Shown here in pieces: positions 9,402 to 18,729 of a stretch of DNA of 64,000 bases (position 1 is its first letter; the number at the start of each line of letters is the position of its first letter). Location: positions 186,001 through 250,000 of the forward strand of contig NZ_JAVFVU010000005.1 of assembly GCF_030929615.1 (NCBI RefSeq), written 5' to 3'. The DNA is from Dyadobacter sp. LHD-138. GTDB taxonomy: Bacteria; Bacteroidota; Bacteroidia; Cytophagales; Spirosomataceae. A program made the position numbers and the translations under genes. A model generated the notes under the pieces. That model worked only from the letters and a program-made list of their open reading frames with translations. It was not told where the DNA came from and did not search any database.

Positions 9402-10784
9402 ATGAGTCAAAATTCTTCTTTGCGAAAAATACATTTTATCTCCATAGGCGGGAGTGTTATGCACAATCTTGCCATAGCATTACAACAAAAAGGTTTTACA
9501 ATAACCGGATCCGACGACGAAATTTACGAGCCGTCGGTAAGCCGTTTAAAAAAACATAACTTACTCCCTGCCGAAATGGGATGGTTTCCTGAAAAGGTTA
9601 CACCTGAACTGGAAGCAGTTATTTTGGGTATGCACGCAAGGGAGGACAATCCTGAACTGAAAAAAGCACAGGAACTGGGCATAAAGGTTTATTCCTATCC
9701 TGAGTATATTTTTGAACACAGCGTGGATAAACAACGGGTTGTCGTTGCGGGCAGCCATGGTAAAACGACGATCACCTCCATGATCCTGCATGTTCTGAAT
9801 TTCAACAAGCGGGTCTTCAATTATCTGGTAGGCGCGCAGATCGAAGGTTTCGAGAACATGGTAAAACTTTCGGATGAAGCTCCATTGATCGTGATCGAAG
9901 GCGATGAATATTTCACTTCTCCCCTGGACCGCACGCCTAAGTTCATGCATTACCAGCCGCACATTGCCCTGATCAGCGGAATTGCCTGGGATCATTTTAA
10001 TGTGTTCCCTACCTGGGAATCCTATGTAAAACAGTTTGAACTGCTTGCCGATGCTATCCCCAAAGCCGGCGTTATTGTTTTTGACGAAACGGATGATATG
10101 CTGGACGTAATCGGGCAAAAAGAACGCGCTGATGTGGTCAGTACATCTTACAAAGCCCATCCGTATAAAATAGAAAACGGAAACACCTTCCTGACTACGG
10201 CAGAAAATGGCGATATCCCCGTTCTTGTTTTTGGAGAACATAATATGAAAAATATCAGTGGTGCAAAAGCAGTCTGCGAAAGACTGGGCATTACGGATGA
10301 AAATTTTTACGCGGCTATCCAATCTTTCAAAGGCGCCTCGAAGCGAATGGAATTGTTGGGAAGTAATAATGAAATCAACATTTATCGTGATTTTGCTCAC
10401 GCACCGTCAAAAGTTGAGGCCACCACATCCGCCGTTAAAGCACAATTTCCTGACAGGACACTGGTTGCTGTGGCAGAGCTGCATACTTTCAGTAGCCTCA
10501 ATAAGACTTTTCTGAAACAGTATCGCAGAAAAATGAATGCGGCGGATGTTGCCGTGGTTTATTACAATCCGCTTACTGTTGAACATAAAAAGCTGGAACC
10601 GATTACTGAAAATGACATCAGAGAAGCTTTTAAACGCGAAGATCTGAATGTTTTCACGGACAATAAGGCGTTGCTTAATTTCCTTAAAACACAAAACTGG
10701 CATCAGGCAAATCTGTTGCTGATGAGCTCCGGCACATTTGGTGATCTGGATTTGAAAAATCTTGCAGACAGCCTTGTTAAGTAG
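9402..10784 (+). CDS. mpl: Mpl-like Mur ligase (UDP-N-acetylmuramate:tripeptide ligase family)
   Basis: A 460-residue Mur ligase, the length of E. coli Mpl (457). The N-terminal Rossmann domain begins IHFISIGGSVMHNLA, and the P-loop is GSHGKTTIT at about residues 117-125. The central region has the conserved EGDEYFTSP block and DHFNVFPTWE. Mpl joins the recycled tripeptide L-Ala-gamma-D-Glu-meso-DAP to UDP-MurNAc, bypassing MurC-E. The sequence is closer to Mpl than to MurC by its start and lack of extra C-terminal elements. In Bacteroidota these genes are often annotated simply as Mur ligase or peptidoglycan synthetase, so substrate is inferred. It is followed 41 bases later by a LOG-family gene. 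Confidence 0.85.
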   Translation: MSQNSSLRKIHFISIGGSVMHNLAIALQQKGFTITGSDDEIYEPSVSRLKKHNLLPAEMGWFPEKVTPELEAVILGMHAREDNPELKKAQELGIKVYSYPEYIFEHSVDKQRVVVAGSHGKTTITSMILHVLNFNKRVFNYLVGAQIEGFENMVKLSDEAPLIVIEGDEYFTSPLDRTPKFMHYQPHIALISGIAWDHFNVFPTWESYVKQFELLADAIPKAGVIVFDETDDMLDVIGQKERADVVSTSYKAHPYKIENGNTFLTTAENGDIPVLVFGEHNMKNISGAKAVCERLGITDENFYAAIQSFKGASKRMELLGSNNEINIYRDFAHAPSKVEATTSAVKAQFPDRTLVAVAELHTFSSLNKTFLKQYRRKMNAADVAVVYYNPLTVEHKKLEPITENDIREAFKREDLNVFTDNKALLNFLKTQNWHQANLLLMSSGTFGDLDLKNLADSLVK

Positions 10785-10825
10785 TTATTTGCTTACCAAA
10801 GCAAAACCATTAAAATAGAAATTCA

Positions 10826-11428
10826 ATGCAATCCATCGTAGTTTATTGCGGAGCAAATTTTGGCCACAAGCAGATTTATCGTGAATCGGCTTATGAATTG
10901 GGAGCAGAACTGGCAAAGAAAAATATCAGGTTAATCTACGGCGGCGGCAACATGGGTCTGATGGGCCGTGTGGCCGATGGCGCCTTGGAAAACAATGGTC
11001 TTGCCACGGGCATTATCCCCAATTTTTTGGCAAAACTGGAAGTTGCCCAGAAAACACTGACCGAGCTGCATTTTGTGGATACCATGCACGAACGTAAAGC
11101 CAAAATGGTTTCACTTTCTGACGGCGTTATCGCTTTGCCTGGCGGCTTCGGAACACTGGATGAATTATTTGAAATCCTGACCTGGTCCCAACTGAAAATT
11201 TTCCACGGCCCGATCGGCGTCCTGAATATCAATGGATTTTATGATCACCTGCTTGCGCACCTAAACAAAATGGTGGAAGAAGGTTTTTTACACCAGGCAC
11301 AACTTGATCTTTTAATTGTTTCGGATCGTGCGACCGACCTCCTTGAGAAGATGCAGGCCTACCACGAAAGCGAGAAAGAAAATAAGCCGCTTGATACATC
11401 GTTGTTTGTGAAAAATATAGAAAAATAA
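10826..11428 (+). CDS. LOG-family (TIGR00730) nucleotide phosphoribohydrolase
   Basis: A 200-residue Rossmann-fold protein with the family motif PGGFGTLDELFE near residues 104-115 and IYGGGNMGLMG near residue 38. Members cleave nucleoside 5'-monophosphates (for example cytokinin riboside monophosphates or AMP) to the free base and ribose 5-phosphate; the conserved Arg/Lys and the PGGxGTxxE loop form the active site. The bacterial physiological substrate is usually unknown, so a cytokinin role should not be assumed. It lies 41 bases after the Mpl-like gene and 45 bases before the OmpA-family gene, all on the same strand, so an operon is likely. Confidence 0.9.
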   Translation: MQSIVVYCGANFGHKQIYRESAYELGAELAKKNIRLIYGGGNMGLMGRVADGALENNGLATGIIPNFLAKLEVAQKTLTELHFVDTMHERKAKMVSLSDGVIALPGGFGTLDELFEILTWSQLKIFHGPIGVLNINGFYDHLLAHLNKMVEEGFLHQAQLDLLIVSDRATDLLEKMQAYHESEKENKPLDTSLFVKNIEK

Positions 11429-11473
11429 ATTTCGTTTTCTATTCGTTCATCATGCACCATATCCTCTGACAAA

Positions 11474-13051
11474 ATGCGCCTCCCTCTGTTATTTGTTTTT
11501 TGTACGCTGAGCTGCTCATCCGTTTGGGCACAGCTGGAAAATCTTGGAAAAACGGTCAATACCGAATTTAACGAAATTGCACCGATTATTTCTCCCGATG
11601 GGAAAACAATTTATTTTTCCAGAATCAGCCATCCACAAAACACAAATGGTACGAAGGGGAGCCAGGATATCTGGTTTTCCGAACTAAAAAATGATAAATG
11701 GTCGGCTGCGCGCAGGCTGCCCTCTCCTTTAAATAAGGAAGAATATAACAGCTTGTACAGTATTACACCGGATGGAAATACGCTTTTGCTAAAAGGTGCC
11801 TACAAAAGCGGAACCTACGAAACCCGCGGATTTTCTTTGAGTAAAAAAACAGCCCGCGGATGGTCGGCTCCCAACAAAATTGAGATCCCCGGTTATGCCA
11901 AAACCAGCAAAGGACAATTTGACTGCGGTTATTTGTCCACGGACGGAAAAGTACTCGTCATGTCTTTCAGTGAAAAAAAGAACAGTAAGGTCGATGATCT
12001 TTATGTTAGTTTCAAACAAAAAGACGGCTCCTGGACTAAACCGATGAATCTTGGGAAGGAGATCAATACTGAGGAATTTACGGAGACAACACCGTTTTTG
12101 GCACCAGATGGCGTCACACTTTATTTTTCAACGGACAGAAAAGGTGGACAGGGAAGCAACGACATTTATTACAGCAAGCGTATCGACAAATCGTGGAAAA
12201 GATGGAGCCGTCCCGTTAACCTGGGTTCGGCCATCAATACCGATGGCTATGACGCATATTATACCATTTCGGCAGTCGGCGACTATGCTTATATGGTTTC
12301 ATTTAAGGACACCGAAGGCAAAGGTGATGTGGTACGCTATAATTTGCAGCCAAAACCGGCGCCGGGTGACACAACAAAAACCCAGCCTAATGTACCGACC
12401 TCCGATCCGGTTGTGATGATCAGTGGTAAGGTTATTGATTCCAAAACGGGGAAACCCATCGAAGCGACCATCATTTATCAAACTTTGCCGGATGGTGAAG
12501 AAGCAGGTACCGCTACGACAAATCCAACAACGGGCGAATATAAAATTGTCCTTCCTTACGGACAAAAATACAGCATGCGTGCCGTTGCTCCCGACTTTAT
12601 AGCCGAAGGAGAAAATATCGACCTGACGGATTCCACCACGGTAGGCATAGGTAAAAACTACAAGGAAATAACCAACAAGTCGCTCAAACTTATTCCAATT
12701 GAAGAAGGGCAAATTGTTCGCCTGAATAATATTTTCTTTGCTTTCGGAAAAGCCACGCTTAACAAGGAGTCATTTCCTGAGCTGGACAGAATCGCCATTA
12801 CGATGAATGATAACAAAAAATTATTCATTGAAATCGGGGGACATACCGACAACATTGGTGGCAACGAAACCAACCTTAAACTCTCCCAGGATCGGGCCGA
12901 CGCCGTGAGCGAATACCTTATCGGCAAAGGAATAGAGCCAGACCGCGTGACAAGTAAAGGCTACGGAGAAACCAAACCGGTAGCCAAAAACGATACGCCG
13001 GAAGGGCAACAAACAAACAGAAGGGTTGAATTTAAGATTCTGAAAAAGTAA
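11474..13051 (+). CDS. OmpA-family outer-membrane protein with PD40 beta-propeller repeats
   Basis: A 525-residue envelope protein with a signal peptide ending SSVWAQ. Residues about 25-290 contain repeated PD40/WD40-like blades (IISPDGKTIYFSR, LAPDGVTLYFSTDRKGG, SNDIYYSKR). A carboxypeptidase-regulatory-like domain follows (ISGKVIDSKTGKPIEATI, about 315-400). The C-terminal OmpA domain (about 415-525) has NIFFAFGKATLN, GHTDNIGGNETN, LSQDRADAV and NRRVEF, the peptidoglycan-binding signature. This three-part layout is common in Bacteroidota envelope and gliding/T9SS-associated proteins. It likely sits in the outer membrane or periplasm and anchors to the cell wall; a specific partner cannot be named. 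Confidence 0.92.
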   Translation: MRLPLLFVFCTLSCSSVWAQLENLGKTVNTEFNEIAPIISPDGKTIYFSRISHPQNTNGTKGSQDIWFSELKNDKWSAARRLPSPLNKEEYNSLYSITPDGNTLLLKGAYKSGTYETRGFSLSKKTARGWSAPNKIEIPGYAKTSKGQFDCGYLSTDGKVLVMSFSEKKNSKVDDLYVSFKQKDGSWTKPMNLGKEINTEEFTETTPFLAPDGVTLYFSTDRKGGQGSNDIYYSKRIDKSWKRWSRPVNLGSAINTDGYDAYYTISAVGDYAYMVSFKDTEGKGDVVRYNLQPKPAPGDTTKTQPNVPTSDPVVMISGKVIDSKTGKPIEATIIYQTLPDGEEAGTATTNPTTGEYKIVLPYGQKYSMRAVAPDFIAEGENIDLTDSTTVGIGKNYKEITNKSLKLIPIEEGQIVRLNNIFFAFGKATLNKESFPELDRIAITMNDNKKLFIEIGGHTDNIGGNETNLKLSQDRADAVSEYLIGKGIEPDRVTSKGYGETKPVAKNDTPEGQQTNRRVEFKILKK

Positions 13052-13138
13052 GAACGTCTGTGGGCGATCAAATACCTTCCACCCAACAAAAACCAATTAA
13101 CTAACCATTTTTTAATCTCTCCGACATGATTTTAGCTG

Positions 13139-13146
13139 TACATTTG
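13139..13146 (+). promoter_or_regulatory. -7 promoter element upstream of the MFS exporter
   Basis: TACATTTG matches TAnnTTTG exactly and ends 17 bases before the ATG at 13164, implying a very short leader. No clear TTG is present at -33, so the promoter is only partly supported. Confidence 0.5.
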
Positions 13147-13163
13147 GAGAATAATTACTCCTT

Positions 13164-14375
13164 ATGACTTCTAAGAAATCTCCGGCGATCGGATTTATAT
13201 TTATTACGCTGCTAATTGATGTGATGGGCCTTGGAATTATTATTCCGGTCATGCCAAAACTAATCAGTGAACTTGTTGGCGGCAGTTTGAGTGACGCGGC
13301 CCGTTATGGCGGCTGGATCCTTTTTTCCTATTCATTCGTACAATTTATCTGCGCACCCATTGTGGGCGGCCTGAGTGACCAATTTGGCCGCAGACCCGTT
13401 TTACTGGCATCTTTACTCGGTTTCACGCTCGATTATATGTTCCTGGCGTATGCACCAAGTATCATCTGGTTGTTTGTCGGACGTATGATTGCCGGGGTCA
13501 TGGGGGCAAGTTTTACAACCGGCGCCGCCTACATTGCCGATGTCAGCACACCCGAAAAACGTGCTCAGAACTTCGGTTTGATTGGCGCAGCTTTTGGGCT
13601 CGGATTCATCATCGGGCCGGTTTTGGGTGGTCTTTTAGGCCAGTATGGCTCACGTGTACCTTTCCTGGCGGCCGCAGGGTTATCCATGCTTAATTTCATT
13701 TATGGCCTGATCATTTTACCGGAATCGTTAAAAGTTGAAAACCGTCGTAAATTCAGCTGGAACCAGGCCAATCCTATTGGCGCCTTAAAACATTTACAGA
13801 AATATCCTGTTATTTCCGGATTAATTATTTCTCTTGCACTGCTGTATATTGCCATGCACGCCGTACAAAGTAACTGGTCGTATTATACCATGGAGAAATT
13901 CCATTGGAATGAAAAAACAATAGGCTATTCGCTGGGTGCTATGGGTTTACTGGGGGCTATTGTTCAGGGGGGGCTTATCCGGCTTATTATCCCTAAACTA
14001 GGCCAGAAACGAGGCGTTTACGTCGGTTTGTTTCTTTATTCCCTTGGCTTCGTACTGTTTTCATTTGCAAGGGAAACCTGGATGATGTTTGCCTTTATGG
14101 TCCCTTACATCCTGGGTGGTATTGCCGGGCCATCACTTCAGGGGATCATTTCCACCCAGGTGCCTGCCAATGAGCAGGGACAATTGCAGGGAGCGCTTAC
14201 CAGTTTGATGAGTCTGACTTCCATCATTGGCCCGCCACTGATGAGCAATCTTTTCTATTTTTTCACAAAATCCAGTACACCGGTTTATTTTCCGGGCGCG
14301 CCTATGCTCACTGCCGCGGTACTTACGTTACTGAGTGCGTACCTGGCCCGAAGAAGTCTGAAAAAAGGTTTTTAA
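13164..14375 (+). CDS. TetA-like MFS drug/proton antiporter
   Basis: A 403-residue, 12-helix major-facilitator protein. The N-terminal [14 protein letters not shown] and the motif A sequence [14 protein letters not shown] between helices 2 and 3 are hallmarks of the TCR/Tet (TetA) subfamily of proton-coupled exporters, as is the motif C-like [12 protein letters not shown] in helix 5. It is expected in the inner membrane. Chromosomal members in Bacteroidota often do not confer tetracycline resistance, so the substrate is unknown and resistance should not be assumed. The stop codon overlaps that of the convergent oxidase subunit gene by 4 bases, with no terminator between. Confidence 0.92.
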   Translation: MTSKKSPAIGFIFITLLIDVMGLGIIIPVMPKLISELVGGSLSDAARYGGWILFSYSFVQFICAPIVGGLSDQFGRRPVLLASLLGFTLDYMFLAYAPSIIWLFVGRMIAGVMGASFTTGAAYIADVSTPEKRAQNFGLIGAAFGLGFIIGPVLGGLLGQYGSRVPFLAAAGLSMLNFIYGLIILPESLKVENRRKFSWNQANPIGALKHLQKYPVISGLIISLALLYIAMHAVQSNWSYYTMEKFHWNEKTIGYSLGAMGLLGAIVQGGLIRLIIPKLGQKRGVYVGLFLYSLGFVLFSFARETWMMFAFMVPYILGGIAGPSLQGIISTQVPANEQGQLQGALTSLMSLTSIIGPPLMSNLFYFFTKSSTPVYFPGAPMLTAAVLTLLSAYLARRSLKKGF

Positions 14376-14998
14376 TAGGTATTGAAAAAACTCAGCGAAA
14401 GCAAAAGCAGAAAAACGACTACCCAAAGTACGTCCACAAAATGCCAGTAACGGGTAATAAGCTTTAATTGCAGCCGGTTCGGAGGATTGACACTGTAAAC
14501 AAAAGCGTCAACATAAGTCCTGTTTTTTAAAGCTTTACGAAAAACAATGCCCATGTATATCACGCCGACCAGGATATGTAACAGGTGCAACCCCGTAAGC
14601 AGGTAGATAAAACCTGAGGAAGAATTAATATTATTGAAGCTTCCGTCTTCGATCATTTCAATCCAACCACCGCCCTGCAGCAACATAAAGGTGATACCGA
14701 GCGTCAGTGTTGCGGCGAGAAAAATGCGATAATGTAAAAAGCGTTCCTGAATAAAAGCAAGATTCGCCTCATGCAGCGTAATACTACTGAACAGAATAAC
14801 CAGCGTGCTCAGCCAGAACATATCCGGGAGTGCTACGAAACGCCAGTTTCCCCCGTCCATCCGAAGAAGATACTCGATAAAAATAACGACAAACAACAAC
14901 GAGCTACCAATAACCCCCAGCCAAAGCATGAACCCGAAAGGCTCTCTTCGCTTCGTAAAAGGGTTTTCTTTATACTTGGTAGAGTGTTTGGGACTCAT
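14372..14998 (-). CDS. Heme-copper oxidase subunit III, stand-alone
   Basis: A 208-residue membrane protein with about five helices, typical of the short bacterial cytochrome c oxidase subunit III. Recognisable blocks are [41 protein letters not shown] and the C-terminal [14 protein letters not shown]. Subunit III stabilises the catalytic core and has no redox centre. In most genomes it sits with coxA/B, but here neighbours are a Tet-type exporter (convergent) and ispE (100 bases upstream on the same strand), so it is separated from the rest of the oxidase. It may serve a complex encoded elsewhere. Confidence 0.92.
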   Translation of the reverse strand: MSPKHSTKYKENPFTKRREPFGFMLWLGVIGSSLLFVVIFIEYLLRMDGGNWRFVALPDMFWLSTLVILFSSITLHEANLAFIQERFLHYRIFLAATLTLGITFMLLQGGGWIEMIEDGSFNNINSSSGFIYLLTGLHLLHILVGVIYMGIVFRKALKNRTYVDAFVYSVNPPNRLQLKLITRYWHFVDVLWVVVFLLLLSLSFFNTY

Positions 14999-15098
14999 TA
15001 TTTCTGTTTTCTTTATATCAAAGTAGGGAGATTACACGAGACTATAAGTTTCTATAACGACAATTTTTCCATTTCAGATACAACAGGAAGAACAAAAA

Positions 15099-15908
15099 TT
15101 ATTTTAAGGTTCCCTGCCATATTTTATAGTTCTTAAAAATAGTCGATAAATCTGTTTCTGCTTCAAAAATGCCAAATAAGGTTGATCCAGAACCGCTCAT
15201 GGCCGCATAAGCAGCGCCCTGTTTGTATAATATTTCCTTGATCCCGGCCAGCACAGGAAATTTCGGAAAAAGCGAATTTTCAAAATCATTTTTCACGAAC
15301 GCCTTCCAGTTTTCAATCGGTTGTTTTAATGTCTCCCTCAGGTCGGTCGTCGATTTTTCAGGCTTAATACCGGCATATGCTTCCACTGTCGAAATGTGTA
15401 ATCCGGGATTTACCAACACAACCCATTTGCCGGCCAATGTCAGATCCATTTTTTCGAACCGGTCACCTTTGTCAAAACAATAAACCGGTTTATTATCTAT
15501 AAAAAAAGCACAGTCACTGCCCAATCTACGTGCATAATCCTGCTGTTTTTCCAAAGAAATACCAAGCGAAAACAGCTTATTCAATGCCGTAATGGTGAAA
15601 GCAGCATCAGCAGAACCTCCACCAAGGCCCGCTCCAATAGGAACAGCTTTTAACAAATGAATGTTCACGTTGGGCAGGATATAATCCGCGGCAAGCATCT
15701 GGTAAGCCTTCGTGCATAAATTGTCAGATGAACTGCCCGGAATCGCTATTCCGTCCGTATGAAATTCAAAATTTTCCGCCACAGTTATTTCCAATGCATC
15801 AGACCAGCCGACCGGATAAAAACACGATTCTATATTATGAAATCCGTCAGGCCTCTTTTCTACTATATTGAGTCCGATATTAATTTTTGCGTTTGGAAAT
15901 ACAAGCAT
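15099..15908 (-). CDS. ispE: 4-diphosphocytidyl-2-C-methyl-D-erythritol kinase IspE
   Basis: A 269-residue GHMP kinase from the ATG at 15908; the frame is open to 15971 but MLVFPNAKINIGL is the conserved IspE N-terminus. The glycine-rich ATP motif PIGAGLGGGSADAAF is at about residues 88-102, and the C-terminal SGSGSTLFGIF block is present. It phosphorylates CDP-methylerythritol in the non-mevalonate isoprenoid pathway in the cytoplasm. No other MEP-pathway gene is nearby. Its upstream region is shared with the divergent Crp/Fnr-type gene at 16032, about 120 bases between starts. Confidence 0.96.
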   Translation of the reverse strand: MLVFPNAKINIGLNIVEKRPDGFHNIESCFYPVGWSDALEITVAENFEFHTDGIAIPGSSSDNLCTKAYQMLAADYILPNVNIHLLKAVPIGAGLGGGSADAAFTITALNKLFSLGISLEKQQDYARRLGSDCAFFIDNKPVYCFDKGDRFEKMDLTLAGKWVVLVNPGLHISTVEAYAGIKPEKSTTDLRETLKQPIENWKAFVKNDFENSLFPKFPVLAGIKEILYKQGAAYAAMSGSGSTLFGIFEAETDLSTIFKNYKIWQGTLK

Positions 15909-16031
15909 GGAAATGGAAAATTTACGTACAAATATCCGCAGTAATCCCCCAAAGTTAAAATACCCTGTCACAAATAAGTATTGAAATTTATTTAGTGTAA
16001 CTTATCCGGAATTCTGAACAAAATTATCCCG

Positions 16032-16595
16032 TTGGAAAACGTAATTAAGAAAATCCTGTCCCTAGGACTACCAGAGGAATCGTTGCCAAAACTGCTTCCA
16101 CTACTTGAAAAAGCTGAATTTTCAAAAGGCCACATGCTGATCAAAGCAGGCAGGACCGAACGCTCAGTTTACCTGCTGGAAAAAGGTGTTGCACGTGCTT
16201 TTTGTCATAAAGACGATAAGGAAATCAATTTCTGGCTGGGTGCCGAATCAAATATTTTGCTTTCCTACAACAGCTTCTTTCTCAATACACCTGGCTACGA
16301 AAATATCGAGCTGCTGGAGGATTCGGTTTTGTACAAAATACCGCACACGGCACTTCAAAACCTTTATTCAACCGATCTGGAACTGGCTAACTGGGGAAGA
16401 AGACTGGCAGAATCCGAGCTGATCAAAGTTGAGGAATGTTTCATAGCCCGGCAATTTAAGACCGCCAAGGAATGTTACGAAGACTTTATCAAAACCAGTC
16501 CTGATATATTACAAAGGGTGCAGCTGGGGCATATTGCTTCCTATTTGGGGATAAGCCAGGTGACGTTGAGCCGCATCAGAGCCGAAATCAGATAA
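16032..16595 (+). CDS. Crp/Fnr-family transcriptional regulator (TTG start)
   Basis: A 187-residue cyclic-nucleotide-binding-fold regulator. The cupin-like sensor covers about residues 20-120 (FSKGHMLIKAG, VYLLEKGVARAF), and the C-terminal HTH is HIASYLGISQVTLSRIRAE. The only plausible start is TTG at 16032: an in-frame TGA lies 18 bases upstream and the next ATG (residue 35) would remove the first sensor strand. No cysteine cluster or classical cAMP pocket can be recognised, so the signal is unknown. It precedes the SMR exporter gene by 117 bases on the same strand and could regulate it, but the two are separated by a dyad region with its own promoter-like sequence. Confidence 0.9.
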   Translation: MENVIKKILSLGLPEESLPKLLPLLEKAEFSKGHMLIKAGRTERSVYLLEKGVARAFCHKDDKEINFWLGAESNILLSYNSFFLNTPGYENIELLEDSVLYKIPHTALQNLYSTDLELANWGRRLAESELIKVEECFIARQFKTAKECYEDFIKTSPDILQRVQLGHIASYLGISQVTLSRIRAEIR

Positions 16596-16656
16596 CTTCA
16601 TTTTTTAACATTTGTAAAATTTTCTTTCAATAAACAGCACGACCTTTGTCAGGTTA

Positions 16657-16699
16657 ACGGTCAGTAATTCATCGAAACCGACCGTAATTTGTACCTTTT
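16657..16699 (+). promoter_or_regulatory. Dyad and -7-like element upstream of the SMR exporter
   Basis: ACGGTC (16657-16662) and GACCGT (16680-16685) form a 6-bp inverted repeat with a 17-base spacer. TACCTTTT at 16692-16699 differs from TAnnTTTG at one base. Together they could be the operator and promoter of the exporter gene; no guanidine-riboswitch fold could be recognised by eye. Confidence 0.35.
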
Positions 16700-16712
16700 A
16701 ATAAAAGTTAAC

Positions 16713-17033
16713 ATGATAGCCTGGCTTATTCTTTTTATCGCTGGTGTGTTTGAAATAGGATTTACAACCAGTTTGAAACTCTCCGACAACTTCTCAAACT
16801 TCAAGTGGAGCGCTGCCTTTTTTATTTGTATCATCTTCAGTTTTCTATTACTGAACAAAGCCATCCAGACCATTCCACTGGGAACCGCTTATGCGGTCTG
16901 GACAGGTATTGGTGCCGTAGGAACCGTACTTATGGGCATTTTCTTTTACAAAGAACCAGCAGATTTCTGGCGTCTGTTCTTTGTCTTTTTATTGATCGGC
17001 TCTATCATAGGACTAAAAATGGTCTCGAAATAA
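16713..17033 (+). CDS. Small multidrug resistance (SMR) family exporter
   Basis: A 106-residue four-helix protein from the ATG at 16713. The pattern WLILFIAGVFEIGFTTSLK carries the membrane-embedded glutamate of helix 1 that binds cation and proton in all SMR proteins. Later helices show IPLGTAYAVWTGIGAVGTVL and GIFFYKEP, both family signatures. The protein works as an antiparallel or parallel dimer in the inner membrane. SMR members divide into guanidinium exporters (Gdx/SugE) and quaternary-ammonium exporters (Qac); the sequence looks nearer SugE, but I cannot fix the substrate. Its stop codon lies inside the terminator hairpin. Confidence 0.92.
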   Translation: MIAWLILFIAGVFEIGFTTSLKLSDNFSNFKWSAAFFICIIFSFLLLNKAIQTIPLGTAYAVWTGIGAVGTVLMGIFFYKEPADFWRLFFVFLLIGSIIGLKMVSK

Positions 17034-17051
17034 CATTTCGAGACCATTTTT
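17016..17051 (+). terminator. Bidirectional terminator overlapping the SMR stop codon
   Basis: A perfect 16-bp inverted repeat (17016-17031 and 17035-17050) with a 3-base loop AAC is flanked by A and T tracts, so it can end both the SMR gene and the convergent M28 peptidase gene. The left arm encodes the last codons of the SMR protein. Confidence 0.92.
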
Positions 17052-17074
17052 AAAATTCAGTTTTATTGGTGTTA

Positions 17075-18538
17075 TCACTCACCCCATCTCCACTCCTGCC
17101 CGATCAAAAGCTCTTGTTTCAGGCCCTGAGAAATCAGGTAATCCCGGGTTTTGGTATCAGAAAGTTTACGTCCTTCCAGTTTTTTCGCATCGGCAAGCGC
17201 ATACAAACACATAGAGGCAATTCTCACCGTATTTTCTAATTGTTGCTTGTTTACCAACTGGAAATCATCACAATCCGCATGGTAGCACTGAATTACATCA
17301 GGAGCCAACGTTCCAGATAAGCCCGCAACCGGAATTCCTTCCAGCATAAATGGCTGATGATCACTGTGTAACCCGGCCCTGTTGGTCTGTTCATTTTTAT
17401 AGTTAGCATCAATGTTGCGGATTGCTTCCCCTACGCCCTTAAAAAAATCTGTCATTTCAGTTTTCCCAAATGCATTGATACCTTTCGGGTCGTTGGTCAT
17501 ATCCAGATTCATCATATAACCAACCTTATCGATCGTACCGGTGCGTTTCAATTCACTCACGAAATGTTTAGAGCCCAATAATCCCTGCTCCTCACCCATG
17601 AATAATACAAATTGGATGGTGCGCTCAGGTTTGATTTTTAAAGCCTTAAATGCCCGGGCTATGTCCATCACGGCAAAGGATCCAATCCCGTTGTCTATCG
17701 CTCCGGTCGACAGATCCCAGGAATCCAGGTGCCCGCCGATGATCACTTTTTCATCCGATTTACCTTTCAAGGTTGCGATTACATTTCTCGCCTTAATCGG
17801 TTTCGAGATATTATGCATGTCAATATGCGCCTGTAACGGTCCTTCATCCTTTAACCAGCTGCGAATTTCCTTCCCGCTGTCATTGGAAACACAAACCGCA
17901 GGAATAGAAATAATCACACCTGTAACGGAAGCAGTTCCCGTCAGTAAAATTTTACCCGGGGCCTGGTTGACCATTACAATGCCGCTGGCACCATACTTAA
18001 TAGCCAGTGCGGTTTTCTCCGAACGGTGCAGATTTTTTTTATCCTTCGCATCCACCAGACCGATGTTGGCCAATACAACCTTACCCTTTACCTTATCTTT
18101 CAGTGCTTCAAAATCCTCTTCAAGGCCATTTCCAACGTCTACAATCTCCCCTTTCAGATTCGATTCCACAGGCGAATGTGCCAGGGAAACTACGGGAACA
18201 TCACGAAAATTATCGCTGCTGGATGGCACAATACTTAACGTCACCGTGTCGCGCATCCAGGCCTCCACTTCAAAAGGCTGGTAAACGACATCCGTAAAAC
18301 CATAACTTTTCAGCAAATTAAAAGCATAGGCTTCGGCCTTTTCACCGTTGGCACTTCCGGTCAGCCGGTGCCCGATCGTTTCGGTTGCATTGCCCAGCGT
18401 TTCGTATGCTTTGCTATTCTTTCTTACTTCTGTATCAAGACGTGTAAAAGTTTTTTCCCATTTCTTATCATCTGAATTAAACCCCGCGGCTAAAAGGAAT
18501 AATCCGCCAGCTACCGCAACCAATATTATTTTTTTCAT
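17075..18538 (-). CDS. Exported M28-family zinc metallopeptidase with PA domain
   Basis: A 487-residue protein from the ATG at 18538, preceded by AAGGA at SD distance; an upstream TTG at 18550 is also in frame. Residues 1-20 are a signal peptide. A protease-associated (PA) insert lies at about 110-245. The M28 di-zinc site is complete: H270 in GGHLDSWD, D282 in GAIDNG, E316/E317 in FMGEEQG, D346 in MNLDMT and H420 in CYHADC. Such enzymes are aminopeptidases or carboxypeptidases (for example glutamate carboxypeptidase-like) acting in the periplasm or outside. No T9SS sorting domain is present, so periplasmic location is likely. It converges on the SMR gene through a shared terminator. Confidence 0.93.
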   Translation of the reverse strand: MKKIILVAVAGGLFLLAAGFNSDDKKWEKTFTRLDTEVRKNSKAYETLGNATETIGHRLTGSANGEKAEAYAFNLLKSYGFTDVVYQPFEVEAWMRDTVTLSIVPSSSDNFRDVPVVSLAHSPVESNLKGEIVDVGNGLEEDFEALKDKVKGKVVLANIGLVDAKDKKNLHRSEKTALAIKYGASGIVMVNQAPGKILLTGTASVTGVIISIPAVCVSNDSGKEIRSWLKDEGPLQAHIDMHNISKPIKARNVIATLKGKSDEKVIIGGHLDSWDLSTGAIDNGIGSFAVMDIARAFKALKIKPERTIQFVLFMGEEQGLLGSKHFVSELKRTGTIDKVGYMMNLDMTNDPKGINAFGKTEMTDFFKGVGEAIRNIDANYKNEQTNRAGLHSDHQPFMLEGIPVAGLSGTLAPDVIQCYHADCDDFQLVNKQQLENTVRIASMCLYALADAKKLEGRKLSDTKTRDYLISQGLKQELLIGQEWRWGE

Positions 18539-18729
18539 AATTTCCTTCAAAAGGACGATGTAGATTTACGAAAACTAAGTTAGCAAAGAATTTCATTTTT
18601 ATTAACCAAGAGGCATAACTTAAACTTAACTTAGGCTCTCAATGCAAACAACATACTTTTCCAAATCATTTAAAAATGCATAAAATATTTCAAAAAATTA
18701 TCGAACGGTTATCGCATGAAAACAATATA

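Noticed and set aside
9561..10400. A 279-codon open frame on the minus strand opposite the Mpl-like gene
   Set aside because: It lies wholly inside a well-supported ligase gene in an opposite frame, has no domain pattern, and no promoter or neighbours; a codon-usage artefact.
13164..14375. Acquired tetracycline resistance gene
   Set aside because: Only family-level resemblance; no mobile context, regulator tetR or resistance-type neighbours.
16596..16712. Possible guanidine riboswitch before the SMR gene
   Set aside because: The short region lacks the conserved guanidine-I to -III elements I know; only a dyad and a promoter-like sequence are seen.
17541..18284. A 247-codon plus-strand frame opposite the M28 peptidase
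   Set aside because: The peptidase has all zinc ligands on the other strand; the opposing frame has Ser/Pro-rich low-complexity sequence.
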